Shown here: in pieces, positions 1 to 6,739 of the stretch
How the letters are laid out: every line of letters starts with the position of its first letter
How positions within the stretch are numbered: position 1 is the stretch's first letter
Source: an uncultured Eubacteriales bacterium
GTDB lineage: Bacteria; Bacillota; Clostridia; Oscillospirales; Oscillospiraceae
Reading direction: 5' to 3'
NCBI GenBank assembly: GCA_900320765.1
Contig: ONTN01000103.1
Coordinates: 1 to 11,236 of the forward strand
Length of the DNA stretch: 11,236 bases
Made by a program: the position numbers and the translations under genes
The notes under the pieces: generated by a model
The model's input: only the letters and a program-made list of their open reading frames with translations
Told to the model about the DNA's origin: nothing
Database searches by the model: none

Positions 1-11
1 CGTTTTTTCAT
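1..11 (-). CDS. Start of a further secreted protein (partial, runs off the left edge)
   Basis: Only the first codons are visible: ATG at 11-9, then AAA AAA CG, giving MKKR. The start is supported by a GGGAGGAGG ribosome binding site just upstream (about 20-30 on the plus strand), inside the end of the preceding gene. The ATG overlaps the TGA stop of the S-layer/TAXI gene as ATGA, which points to translational coupling. The first 13 bases around the start (cgttttttcatgg on the plus strand) are identical to those at the start of that gene at 2121-2133. I infer another exported protein with a similar signal peptide, possibly a third TAXI paralogue, but the body of the gene is not in the window. 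Confidence 0.65.
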
Positions 12-2131
12 GGGGTTTGACCTCCTCCCTGTTCGGCGAAGAATGCCGCCGCAGCAGGGTGATACGGGATGTCCGTGACGGCGTTGGCAAAGCCCGGGAG
101 CGAAAACTGCCCGCCCTCGGCGAAGGTCCATGCCATCTGCGCGATCGCCTGCTCATTGAAGAGGGCAGAGAGCAGATTGCGCACGTCGGCGTCCGCGACG
201 TCATTGCGCGCGAGGAGCAGCTTTCGCGTGAAGACCGTGAAGGACGCGTCCGGCAGGCCCATGCCCTGAATTTCGAGCGAGGGGCGCTTGGCATAGAACG
301 GCGAGGACGCCGTGAGCGCGTCGATGTGCGCCTCGTCCATCTCGACGGTGTGGTACGCCAGCTGCGTGAGCTTGGCGGAGGACCAGAACGAGCGGTTGAG
401 CAGGACGCAGGCGGAGTCCACCTCGCCCTCCTTCATGGCGGCGACGGCGTCATAGGGATCGAGATACACGGGCGTGACGTCCGCCTCCGTCATGCCGTAA
501 ACGCCGAGGATGTCCATGGCGTTAAAGTACGCGGCGGAGCCCTTTTCCCCGACGGCGACCGCCTTGCCCCGGAGGTCCTCGATGGTGCGGATGTTTTTGT
601 CCGTGGTGATGAAGCAGACGAGATCCAGATAGAGCGCGGCGAGGACGGAAAAGTCCTGATACGCCCCGGCGTCGGCATACATGCGCGTGCCGCTGAAGGC
701 ATAGCTTGCAACGTCGGACCGGCAGAGGCACAGCTGCGCCTCGCCCGACCGCAGCGCCGCGAGATTGGCCTCGGAGCCGGCGGAATCGACCGCCTCGACA
801 AAGGTGTCAGAATTCGTGGAGATCCAGCCCGCGAGACTTTGGCCGTAACCGAAATCCGTCACGCCGCAGTCGGAGCCGCAGGCCATGCGGAGGTCGCCGA
901 CCGGCGGCGGCGCGGGCGCGGTCTGATCCGCGAGGGCGCGATAGAGGAACGTGACGATCTGCCCGCGCGTGCAGGTGAGCTCCGGCGAGAAGCGCCCCTC
1001 GCCCGTGCCGTTGGTAATTTCATGCTTCACCGCCCAGAGGACGGCGTCGGTGTAATATTCATCCGCCGGGACGTCCGAAAACGGATTTGCGCTCCCGGCG
1101 GCGGGTCTCCCCTGCGCGCGCCAGAGGAACGTGACCACATGCGCGCGGGTACAGGGAGTCTCGGGGCCGAAGTGCGTGGCGTCCATGCCGTTCGTGATGC
1201 CCTGCTCCACTGCCCAGAGGACGGCTTTATAGAAATAATCGTTTGGGTTGATATCTGTGAAAGGATGGCTTGCGCTCGTCGGCTTGGGCGAGCCGGCAGC
1301 GCGCCAGAGGAACGTGACGACCTGGGCGCGCGTGCAGGGCATTTCCGGCGAGAAGGCATAGCCGCCGGTGCCGTTCGTGATCCCCTGCGAGACCGCCCAG
1401 TCGACGGGCTTGGCGTAATACTCCCCGTCCGGCACGTCGACAAAGCCGCCCTCGGTCACGCGGATGAGCCGGTCGAGCGCAAAGCCGTCGTCCTCATCCG
1501 TATAGAGCGAGACGGTCTGCAGGATGGTGATGCGCTCCATCGCGGCGTTCAGGGCATCGACGGAAGTCTTTTCCCCGTTGCACCGGATGTAGCCCTCGCC
1601 CTCAAAATAGCGCCCGTCCTCCGTTTCGAGGAAGCGGTACTCCCAGTGCTCGAGCGCGTTGGCCGCTCCATTGGCATAGCGGTAGAGGCAGAAATCGCCC
1701 TGATCCCAATAGAGCTGGCCGTAGTCCGCGTCATATTCGGCGGCAAAGCGCGCGGTCTTGAGCGTCATGACCAGCCGCTCCCCGCCGTAATCGACGGCGC
1801 TGATCGAGCCGTAGCCGTCCGCGAAATAGGAAATATCATTCCGGGGATAGGCGGCTCTGACCAGATATTCCGGCCTGCCGCCGCGCAGCGCGAGCAGCGC
1901 CGTGCCGCGCTCTCCGTCGGTATAGAGATAGGCGAGGAGCAGCTCCGGGGTATCGTCCCCGTCGAGATCGAGGAAAAGCCCCTTCGCCTGCCCGTCCGTC
2001 CGGCGCTGGAGATTCCGGAGCGCCGTGTGATAGGCGGCCTCCGCCGGCGGGTCCGCCGCGAAAGTCTGCAGCGGCAGCAGCGAGAGGAGGAGCAGCACGG
2101 CGAGCGCCAGGCTGAAAAAGCGTTTTTTCAT
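8..2131 (-). CDS. Secreted protein with three S-layer-homology repeats and a C-terminal TAXI solute-receptor domain
   Basis: This 707-residue protein starts at ATG 2131, preceded by AGGAGG seven bases upstream; a TTG 24 bases earlier is possible but has no such site. Residues 1-25 form a signal peptide (MKKR, a long hydrophobic run, then TFAADPP). Residues about 30-215 are an unrecognised domain with a calcium-loop-like stretch (DLDGDDTPELL, about 55-65), as in many clostridial exported proteins. Three SLH repeats follow at about 230-278, 291-338 and 351-398, each with a W-A-x-x-x-x-I-T-N-G core and a C-T-R-x-x-x-V-T-F-L end. A proline-rich linker leads to a TAXI-family domain at about 413-700 (DLRGKAVAVGEKGS, DILGVYGMTEADVTPV). 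SLH repeats bind cell-wall polymers; TAXI proteins are receptors of TRAP carboxylate transporters. I infer a wall-anchored ligand-binding protein. No transporter membrane subunit is visible, so its ligand and partner are unknown. Confidence 0.85.
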   Translation of the reverse strand: MKKRFFSLALAVLLLLSLLPLQTFAADPPAEAAYHTALRNLQRRTDGQAKGLFLDLDGDDTPELLLAYLYTDGERGTALLALRGGRPEYLVRAAYPRNDISYFADGYGSISAVDYGGERLVMTLKTARFAAEYDADYGQLYWDQGDFCLYRYANGAANALEHWEYRFLETEDGRYFEGEGYIRCNGEKTSVDALNAAMERITILQTVSLYTDEDDGFALDRLIRVTEGGFVDVPDGEYYAKPVDWAVSQGITNGTGGYAFSPEMPCTRAQVVTFLWRAAGSPKPTSASHPFTDINPNDYFYKAVLWAVEQGITNGMDATHFGPETPCTRAHVVTFLWRAQGRPAAGSANPFSDVPADEYYTDAVLWAVKHEITNGTGEGRFSPELTCTRGQIVTFLYRALADQTAPAPPPVGDLRMACGSDCGVTDFGYGQSLAGWISTNSDTFVEAVDSAGSEANLAALRSGEAQLCLCRSDVASYAFSGTRMYADAGAYQDFSVLAALYLDLVCFITTDKNIRTIEDLRGKAVAVGEKGSAAYFNAMDILGVYGMTEADVTPVYLDPYDAVAAMKEGEVDSACVLLNRSFWSSAKLTQLAYHTVEMDEAHIDALTASSPFYAKRPSLEIQGMGLPDASFTVFTRKLLLARNDVADADVRNLLSALFNEQAIAQMAWTFAEGGQFSLPGFANAVTDIPYHPAAAAFFAEQGGGQTP

Positions 2132-2151
2132 GGCGTTCCCTCCTGCTTTAA

Positions 2152-3030
2152 TCAATGTTCAGAGAAATACGCGACCGCGCCGGGGTGGTACGGCAGAGCC
2201 GTGAAGCCCCCGGCAAAGCCCGGGCGGAGCAGCTGCTGCGCTTCCAGGCTGTAAACGCACATGGGCGCCATGACGCTCTCATCGAGGATGACGGAGAGGA
2301 TGTTCTGCACGTCCTCCTCCACAACGTCGTTTCGCGCGAGCAGCAGCGTCGGGACCGAGACGGAGCAGGGCTGCCCGCTCTCGTCATATGCCTTGGTGTA
2401 ATAGGGCTTGGCGGCGATGAGCAGATCGACGTGCGCCTCGTCCATGGCGACGAGGGAATAAGAGAGCTCATAAAGTCTGGCGCTGTTCCAGAGCGCGGTG
2501 CTTCCCGGGAGAAAGGCCGTGTCATAGTCGCCGTTCTTGACGGCGCTGACCGCGTCGGCGGGCGCGGCATAGACCGGCGTGATATCCGCCTCGGTGAGGC
2601 CATAAACGCCGAGGATGTCGAGCGCGTTATAGTAGATCAGCGAGCCCTTTTCGCCGAGGGCGACGGTCTTGCCGCGCAGATCCCCGACGGTTTGGATCGA
2701 AGGATCGACCGTGATGATGCGGATCGGCTCGGCATAGCACGCGGCGAGCGGCTTTTCGGCTATCACGTGCTTGCCCGCCGAAAGGGCGCGGGAGGCAAAT
2801 TCAAAGTGCAGATCGTTCGGAACGGCGAGATAGACCGTATCAAAGTTGCCCGACTTGAGAAAAGTCCCGTAATCGGTGTACGTCTTCGCACCGTATTTTT
2901 CGCCGAGCTCCGCGAGCTTAGGTGCGCTTCGTTCGGTGCCGCAGATCGCTGAGGGCTTCCAGCCCGTGCCGGAGAGTAGAGGCAGCACCTCGCAGGCTAT
3001 CATTCCCGTTCCGACAACGCCTATCTTCAT
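2152..3030 (-). CDS. Chimeric ORF: Gfo/Idh/MocA NAD-binding half joined to a TAXI solute-receptor half
   Basis: The open frame codes for 292 residues. The ATG at 3030 is chosen because GGAGGGTGAT sits just upstream. Residues 1-95 are a Gfo/Idh/MocA Rossmann domain: GTGMIA at 7-12, AVPNDLH at 69-75 and the family EKP motif at 92-94. From about residue 100 to the end the sequence is a TAXI receptor (TVGDLRGKTVALGEKGS, DILGVYGLTEADITPV, LPYHPGAVAYF), clearly paralogous to the C-terminus of the next gene. The oxidoreductase lacks its whole substrate-binding C-terminal domain, and the receptor lacks its signal peptide and first lobe. A cytoplasmic protein built this way is unlikely to do either job. 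The two halves differ in Ile codon use (see the junction entry). The stop lies 20 bases before the start of the S-layer/TAXI gene. I treat it as two gene fragments joined in frame, by recombination or assembly error. Confidence 0.75.
   Translation of the reverse strand: MKIGVVGTGMIACEVLPLLSGTGWKPSAICGTERSAPKLAELGEKYGAKTYTDYGTFLKSGNFDTVYLAVPNDLHFEFASRALSAGKHVIAEKPLAACYAEPIRIITVDPSIQTVGDLRGKTVALGEKGSLIYYNALDILGVYGLTEADITPVYAAPADAVSAVKNGDYDTAFLPGSTALWNSARLYELSYSLVAMDEAHVDLLIAAKPYYTKAYDESGQPCSVSVPTLLLARNDVVEEDVQNILSVILDESVMAPMCVYSLEAQQLLRPGFAGGFTALPYHPGAVAYFSEH
2737..2751. other. Junction between two unrelated gene fragments
   Basis: On the minus strand the coding sequence passes from EKPLAA (Gfo/Idh/MocA family) to CYAEPIRI (TAXI family). 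Aligning this TAXI half with its neighbour gives an ungapped 27-residue match, LAACYAEPIRI... against LAALYLDLVCF..., so LAA may be shared by both parents. A few bases of microhomology (ctcgccgcg on the minus strand) may therefore lie at the join. All ten Ile codons on the TAXI side are ATC. Three of four on the oxidoreductase side are ATA, as is common in genes further right. Confidence 0.7.
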
Positions 3031-3053
3031 AATATCACCCTCCTTTTTGTGAA

Positions 3054-3082
3054 AGAATAACATACGGTCGGAACTTTTTCAA
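3054..3082 (-). promoter_or_regulatory. Sigma-A promoter for the leftward Gfo/TAXI gene
   Basis: Read on the minus strand, TTGAAA (3082-3077) is followed after 17 bases by TATTCT (3059-3054). The TG of an extended -10 lies just before it (TGTTATTCT). Transcription would start a few bases on, giving a leader of about 20 bases that contains the GGAGG ribosome binding site. Confidence 0.6.
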
Positions 3083-3097
3083 TAAAACCTTAGACAC

Positions 3098-3126
3098 TTG
3101 CAATAATTATTTCTTAGTAGTATAAT
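3098..3126 (+). promoter_or_regulatory. Sigma-A promoter for the DUF1858/TtcA-like operon
   Basis: TTGCAA (3098-3103), a 17-base spacer and a perfect TATAAT (3121-3126) lie 35 bases before the DUF1858 start codon. The promoter is back to back with the leftward promoter at 3054-3082. Confidence 0.75.
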
Positions 3127-3161
3127 AATATCCGGAAAGATATGGAAAGGAAGATGCCACA

Positions 3162-3377
3162 ATGCAAATTACAAAAGATACCCTGATCGGGGAAATGCTG
3201 AGCTATGACAGCGGGATCGCCTACGTTCTTATGATGAGCGGAATGCACTGCGTCGGCTGCCCCAGCTCCATCGGCGAGAGCCTTGAGGAGGCCTGCATGG
3301 TCCACGGGCTCGACTGCGACGAGGTGCTTGATTCTATAAAGGACTACCTCGACGCGAAGCAGTACGAGGGCCAGTAA
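3162..3377 (+). CDS. DUF1858 protein (hybrid-cluster-protein-associated redox disulfide domain)
   Basis: This small soluble protein of 71 residues is a single DUF1858 domain over its full length. The family signature is visible: an N-terminal T-x-x-x-T-L-I-G-E-M-L-type helix, then MHCVGCPSS with Cys30 and Cys33 in a C-x-x-C pair, then a helical tail. Two further cysteines lie at 45 and 52. The family is named for a putative redox disulfide, and members often sit near redox or sulfur-transfer genes; the biochemical role is not established. The start has a GGAAAGGAAG ribosome binding site about ten bases upstream. It is first in an operon, six bases before the TtcA-like gene, which suggests a joint role in sulfur transfer or redox protection (inference). 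Confidence 0.85.
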   Translation: MQITKDTLIGEMLSYDSGIAYVLMMSGMHCVGCPSSIGESLEEACMVHGLDCDEVLDSIKDYLDAKQYEGQ

Positions 3378-3383
3378 TCCGGA

Positions 3384-4223
3384 ATGTCAAGAGAGCTTGA
3401 AAGACACGAGCTTATCGAGCGCAGCATAATAAAAAAGTACCGCAAGGAGCTCTGGAACCCTTTTACCTACGCGGTGAAGAGGTACGAGCTGATTCAGGAG
3501 GGCGACAGGGTCGCCGTCTGTATCTCCGGCGGGAAAGACTCAATGCTGATGGCGAAGCTTATGGAGGAGCTGCAGAAGCACTCCAACGTGCCCTTTGAGT
3601 GCGTATACATCGTTATGGACCCGGGCTATAACGAGGAGAACAGAAGAAAGATCGAGGATAACGCGGCTACTCTGCATATTCCGGTGACAATATTCAAAAC
3701 CGACGTTTTCGATGTCGCGAACGCGGCGGGGCAGAGCCCCTGCTACCTCTGCGCCAGAATGAGAAGGGGAAACCTCTACGCTAAGGCGAAAGAGCTCGGC
3801 TGCAATAAGATAGCTCTCGGCCATCATTTCAACGACGTTATCGAGACGACGGTTATGGCGATGTTCTTCGGGGCGCAGATACAGGCGATGCTCCCGAAGC
3901 TCCACTCCACGAATTTTGAGGGTATGGAGCTCATAAGACCGATGTACTGCATCCACGAGGACGATATTATAGCCTGGTGTAGATATAACGGGCTCGAGTT
4001 CATCCGCTGCGCCTGCCGCTTTACCGAGGGGCTGGCAAACGAAGCTGAGGGCGTAAGCTCTAAGCGGGCCGAGGTCAAGGCGCTTATCAAGAGCCTTAAA
4101 AAGGATAATCCCAATATCGAAAAAAGCATATTCAATTCGATCCACACCGTTTCACTTGACACTATGGTCGGCTGGAAGACGAAGGGCGAAGAGCACTCCT
4201 TCCTCGACCATTACTACGACTGA
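3384..4223 (+). CDS. TtcA-like PP-loop ATPase (probable tRNA 2-thiocytidine synthetase family)
   Basis: This 279-residue protein belongs to the adenine-nucleotide alpha-hydrolase (PP-loop) superfamily. SGGKDS at 48-53 is the ATP-binding PP-loop; GHHFNDVIET at 146-155 is the second conserved motif. Cys120 and Cys123 (PCYLC) together with Cys209 or Cys211 (RCACRF) match the three-cysteine arrangement that holds the [4Fe-4S] cluster in TtcA. TtcA adenylates C32 of certain tRNAs and replaces the oxygen with sulfur. Length and motif order fit that family, but clostridial relatives form a broad group whose substrate is mostly untested, so tRNA thiolation is likely and not certain. It starts six bases after the DUF1858 gene and is probably co-transcribed. 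The ribosome binding site is weak (GAGG inside the end of the upstream gene), which would suit coupled translation. Confidence 0.85.
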   Translation: MSRELERHELIERSIIKKYRKELWNPFTYAVKRYELIQEGDRVAVCISGGKDSMLMAKLMEELQKHSNVPFECVYIVMDPGYNEENRRKIEDNAATLHIPVTIFKTDVFDVANAAGQSPCYLCARMRRGNLYAKAKELGCNKIALGHHFNDVIETTVMAMFFGAQIQAMLPKLHSTNFEGMELIRPMYCIHEDDIIAWCRYNGLEFIRCACRFTEGLANEAEGVSSKRAEVKALIKSLKKDNPNIEKSIFNSIHTVSLDTMVGWKTKGEEHSFLDHYYD

Positions 4224-4247
4224 GGGCTACCGAACAAGAGGTGACTT

Positions 4248-5110
4248 ATGAAAACAGCGTTGGTCATAATGGCGGCCGGGCTCGGCACACGCTACGGCGG
4301 GGGAGTTAAGCAGCTCACGCCCGTCGGAGGGTCCGGAGAGATAATAATGGACTATTCCATCCACGATGCGATCGAGGCGGGATTTAACGAGATCGTTTTC
4401 GTTATCCGCAGGGATATTGAAAAAGACTTCCGCGAAGCGATAGGCGACAGGATTGCAGCGGAGTGTGAAAAGCTCGGAATAGAGACGCATTGTGCGTTTC
4501 AGGAGATCGACGAGCTGCCTGAGGGCTTTAAGGCGCCGGAGGGCAGAACGAAGCCCTGGGGTACGGTGCAGGCCGTCCTCGCCGCTCGGGAGTTTATAAG
4601 CGGCCCATTCTGCGTTATAAACGCAGACGACTATTACGGGAAGACCGCCTTCCGCGAGGCTTTTGAGTTCTTGAACTCCGGAGAAGAGGGGGAGACGCCC
4701 GAGCTCTGCGTATCCGGCTACATCCTCGGGAACACACTCTCCGAATCCGGCGGTGTGACGCGCGGTATATGCTACGTCGACGAAAACGGCTTTTTGACCG
4801 ATATCCATGAGACGCGGCATATTGTCCCCACGGCGGACGGAGTCAGCCTCGACCCCAACTTGCTCGTTTCAATGAACCTCTGGGGGATTAGCCCGACGAT
4901 CTGAAACGGGAATTTCTGCTTCCGGTTTACATAAACGATCTTCTCCGCGAGAATAGGATAAGGGTCAAGGTGCTTCCAACCGGCGATCACTGGTTCGGAA
5001 TGACGTACCGGGAGGATACGCCCGGAGTAATCGAGGCTTTCAGGGAGTTTTCCGAATCGGGCTATTACAAGACTCCGCTTTTTGCCGACCTCGAGGTAAC
5101 TGATAACTGA
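4248..5110 (+). pseudogene. Nucleotidyltransferase of the sugar-phosphate family, broken by an internal deletion and frameshift
   Basis: The gene starts at ATG 4248 with AGAGGTGA upstream. Its first 215 residues are a nucleotidyltransferase (GT-A-like fold): MAAGLGTRYGG with the NTP-binding glycine loop at 9-19, PWGTVQAVLAA, and the metal-binding VINADDYYG at about 123-131. The frame stops at 4902-4904 just after NLWGISP. The family C-terminus continues in another frame from about 4895: DDLKREFLLPVYINDLL, then RVKVLPTGDHWFGMTY, ending at TGA 5108-5110. Between the two parts roughly 15-25 residues normally found in this family are missing, and the frame change implies a deletion of 3n+1 bases, not a single-base error. 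The intact enzyme (about 300 residues) would probably transfer a nucleotide to a sugar phosphate. It is last in the DUF1858/TtcA-like operon, followed by a terminator. Confidence 0.8.
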
Positions 5111-5122
5111 ATGATATAAAAG

Positions 5123-5157
5123 AAGCTGCAGCGAGCAAATCGCTGCAGCTTTTGCAT
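5123..5157. terminator. Bidirectional intrinsic terminator between the NTase remnant and sigK
   Basis: A perfect 12-base-pair stem (AAGCTGCAGCGA at 5123-5134, TCGCTGCAGCTT at 5140-5151) encloses the loop GCAAA. A short T run follows on the plus strand. On the minus strand the stem is followed by CTTTTATAT. It sits between convergent genes and can serve both. Confidence 0.85.
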
Positions 5158-5158
5158 A

Positions 5159-5860
5159 TTAATCAAAGAAGTCCTCCTTTTGAAGCTGCTTTTTAAGGCG
5201 CTCCAGCGCCTTTTTCTCAAGGCGCGATACGTAGGAGCGGGAGATGCCGAGCCTTTCCGCCGTCTCCTTCTGAGTGAGCGGCTTTTCACCCGAAAGCCCG
5301 TAGCGCAGAGAAAGAATTACGCGCTCCCGCTCGTCGGGCAGGGCGGCGAAATGTACTCTCAGCCTTTCTAAAGCCTCGCTGCTTCCCATACGGTCGAGGA
5401 TATCGTCCTCGACGCTCACAACGTCCATAAGGCTGAGGCTGCCGCCGTCACCGTCCGATTCGAGGGTATCGGAAAGCGATACGTCCGAGGCCGTCTTCCG
5501 GACTGAGCGGAAGTGCATCAGGATCTCGTTTTCAATGCAGCGGCTCGCGTAGGTGGCGAGGCGGACTCCCTTATCCGGCCGGTATGAGGATATTCCCTTG
5601 ATAAGCCCGATAGTGCCGATCGAGATGAGATCGTCCTGCTCGCAGGATTGCGAATAGTATTTTTTTACTATGTGCGCGACAAGCCGCAGATTTCGCTCGA
5701 TGAGCACGTTTCTCGCCTCTGTGTCGCCCTCAAGGCACCTGTCAATATACTCCCGCTCCTCCTCGGCGGAGAGCGGCTTCGGAAAGCTGCCCTCCGCCTT
5801 ACTGAGCCGCAGCATCAGAAAGGGATAGGATATCAGCGCAAGAAAAGCCTCGGTTAACAT
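5159..5860 (-). CDS. sigK: RNA polymerase sporulation sigma factor, SigK type
   Basis: This 233-residue protein is a group 3 sigma-70 factor matching SigK along its length. Residues 1-20 (MLTEAFLALISYPFLMLRLS) are hydrophobic and correspond to the pro-sequence that SpoIVFB removes in Bacillus. FPKPLSAEEE follows, matching the FPQPLS segment of B. subtilis SigK. Region 2 lies at about 56-120 with NLRLVAHIVKKYY, DLISIGTIGLIKGI and RLATYASRCIENEILMH. Region 4 with its helix-turn-helix lies at about 185-228 (LTQKETAERLGISRSYVSRLEKKAL). SigK directs late mother-cell genes for coat and cortex. The ATG at 5860 is chosen over an in-frame GTG three codons earlier because GGCGGTGAT precedes it as a ribosome binding site. 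The gene is uninterrupted, with no skin-type element. SigE, the close paralogue, is less likely given the N-terminus. Confidence 0.9.
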   Translation of the reverse strand: MLTEAFLALISYPFLMLRLSKAEGSFPKPLSAEEEREYIDRCLEGDTEARNVLIERNLRLVAHIVKKYYSQSCEQDDLISIGTIGLIKGISSYRPDKGVRLATYASRCIENEILMHFRSVRKTASDVSLSDTLESDGDGGSLSLMDVVSVEDDILDRMGSSEALERLRVHFAALPDERERVILSLRYGLSGEKPLTQKETAERLGISRSYVSRLEKKALERLKKQLQKEDFFD

Positions 5861-5879
5861 AATTATCACCGCCCAAATT

Positions 5880-5887
5880 ATTGTATA
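5880..5887 (-). promoter_or_regulatory. Possible -10 element of the sigK promoter
   Basis: TATACAAT on the minus strand, about 20 bases before the sigK start codon, resembles the SigE-type -10 sequence (CATACAAT). I could not find a convincing -35 element at the expected distance. Control by SigE would fit known sigK regulation, but this is weak sequence evidence. Confidence 0.3.
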
Positions 5888-5965
5888 CTCAAGTTTATTT
5901 CGGCGGGATTTGTCCTTATTCCCCCGGACCTGTCCTCTTTTTTTATATTATGACAAAGGGTTTAT

Positions 5966-5994
5966 TTGACAAAAGGCGGGAAGTATTATATACT
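5966..5994 (+). promoter_or_regulatory. Sigma-A promoter for the ABC importer operon
   Basis: A perfect TTGACA (5966-5971), a 17-base spacer and TATACT (5989-5994) lie 36 bases before the permease start. The leader is only about 30 bases, too short for a riboswitch or T-box. Control, if any, would be by a repressor near the promoter; I see no clear operator. Confidence 0.85.
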
Positions 5995-6030
5995 TTATTC
6001 CATTAAACCAAACTATTCGGAGATAACTTG

Positions 6031-6726
6031 ATGCAGTGGTTAACGGAGCTATATGAACAGAATAAACGGGTGATTGACGTCGCGATACAGTCCTTTCCCA
6101 AAATAATCGTTCCGGGACTTACGGTCACGATACCGCTCACCATACTTTCCTTCACCTTCGCGATGGTGATAGCGATAGCCGTCGCCATGATACAGTATGC
6201 CCGCGTCCCGGTTTTAAGGCAGATCTCGAGGTTTTACATCTGGGTCATCCGCGGCACGCCGCTTCTCGTCCAGCTCTACCTCGTGTTCTTCGGGCTTCCG
6301 AGCGTGGGGATAGTGCTGGACGGCTTTACCGCCGCCGTTATCGTTTTTTCGATAAACGAGGGGGCATACTGCGCCGAGACGATGCGCTCGGCCTTAGAGG
6401 CCGTTCCCGTGGGGCAGATCGAGGCGGGCTACTGCGTGGGTATGAACTACTTCCAGGTAATGCGCCGGATCGTGCTCCCGCAGGCGTTCAGAACGGCGTT
6501 CCCTCCGCTCTCAAACTCTCTTATCGGAATGGTAAAGGATACGTCCCTTGCCGCGAACATAACTGTTGTGGAGATGTTTATGGCGACGCAGAGGATAGCG
6601 AGAGCAAATTACGTCACGCTGGCGCTGTATATCGAGGTCGCCCTCGTCTACCTTCTGTTCTCCACCGTGCTGACCTTTATTCAGCGCCGGGGAGAGCGGA
6701 GACTAAACGCCTATACGGCGTTTTAG
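6031..6726 (+). CDS. Polar amino-acid ABC transporter permease (HisM/TcyB type)
   Basis: This 231-residue membrane protein is the permease of a polar amino-acid importer. Several hydrophobic segments are visible (about 28-55, 67-98, 100-112 and 195-217). RGTPLLVQL at 74-82 is a family hallmark. The cytoplasmic EAA loop that docks on the ATPase is at about 131-152 (EAGYCVGMNY, then VLPQAF). Relatives function as homodimers. ATG 6031 is chosen over the adjacent TTG (6028) because GGAG lies eight bases before it. It is first in an operon with the ATPase (13-base gap) and the receptor. Among characterised systems the cystine importers are the closest by recall, but the permease alone does not fix the substrate. 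Confidence 0.9.
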   Translation: MQWLTELYEQNKRVIDVAIQSFPKIIVPGLTVTIPLTILSFTFAMVIAIAVAMIQYARVPVLRQISRFYIWVIRGTPLLVQLYLVFFGLPSVGIVLDGFTAAVIVFSINEGAYCAETMRSALEAVPVGQIEAGYCVGMNYFQVMRRIVLPQAFRTAFPPLSNSLIGMVKDTSLAANITVVEMFMATQRIARANYVTLALYIEVALVYLLFSTVLTFIQRRGERRLNAYTAF

Positions 6727-6739
6727 AAAGCGTGAGCTG

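Noticed and set aside
17..2254. A 745-codon open frame on the plus strand opposite the S-layer/TAXI gene
   Set aside because: Its product is Arg/Glu/Gly-rich with no domain logic, while the minus strand gives a signal peptide, three SLH repeats and a TAXI domain. It is a shadow caused by high GC.
2155..2952. A 265-codon open frame on the plus strand opposite the chimeric gene
   Set aside because: It is low in recognisable motifs and runs antisense to two clearly recognised domain fragments.
4890..4910. Programmed ribosomal frameshifting in the nucleotidyltransferase
   Set aside because: There is no slippery heptamer, and a frameshift would not explain the missing block of conserved residues.
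5159..5860. A skin-like element interrupting sigK
   Set aside because: The gene is continuous from pro-sequence through region 4, with no insertion or recombinase gene.
5995..6030. A riboswitch or T-box leader controlling the importer
   Set aside because: The leader after the TTGACA/TATACT promoter is only about 30 bases and shows no stem or terminator.
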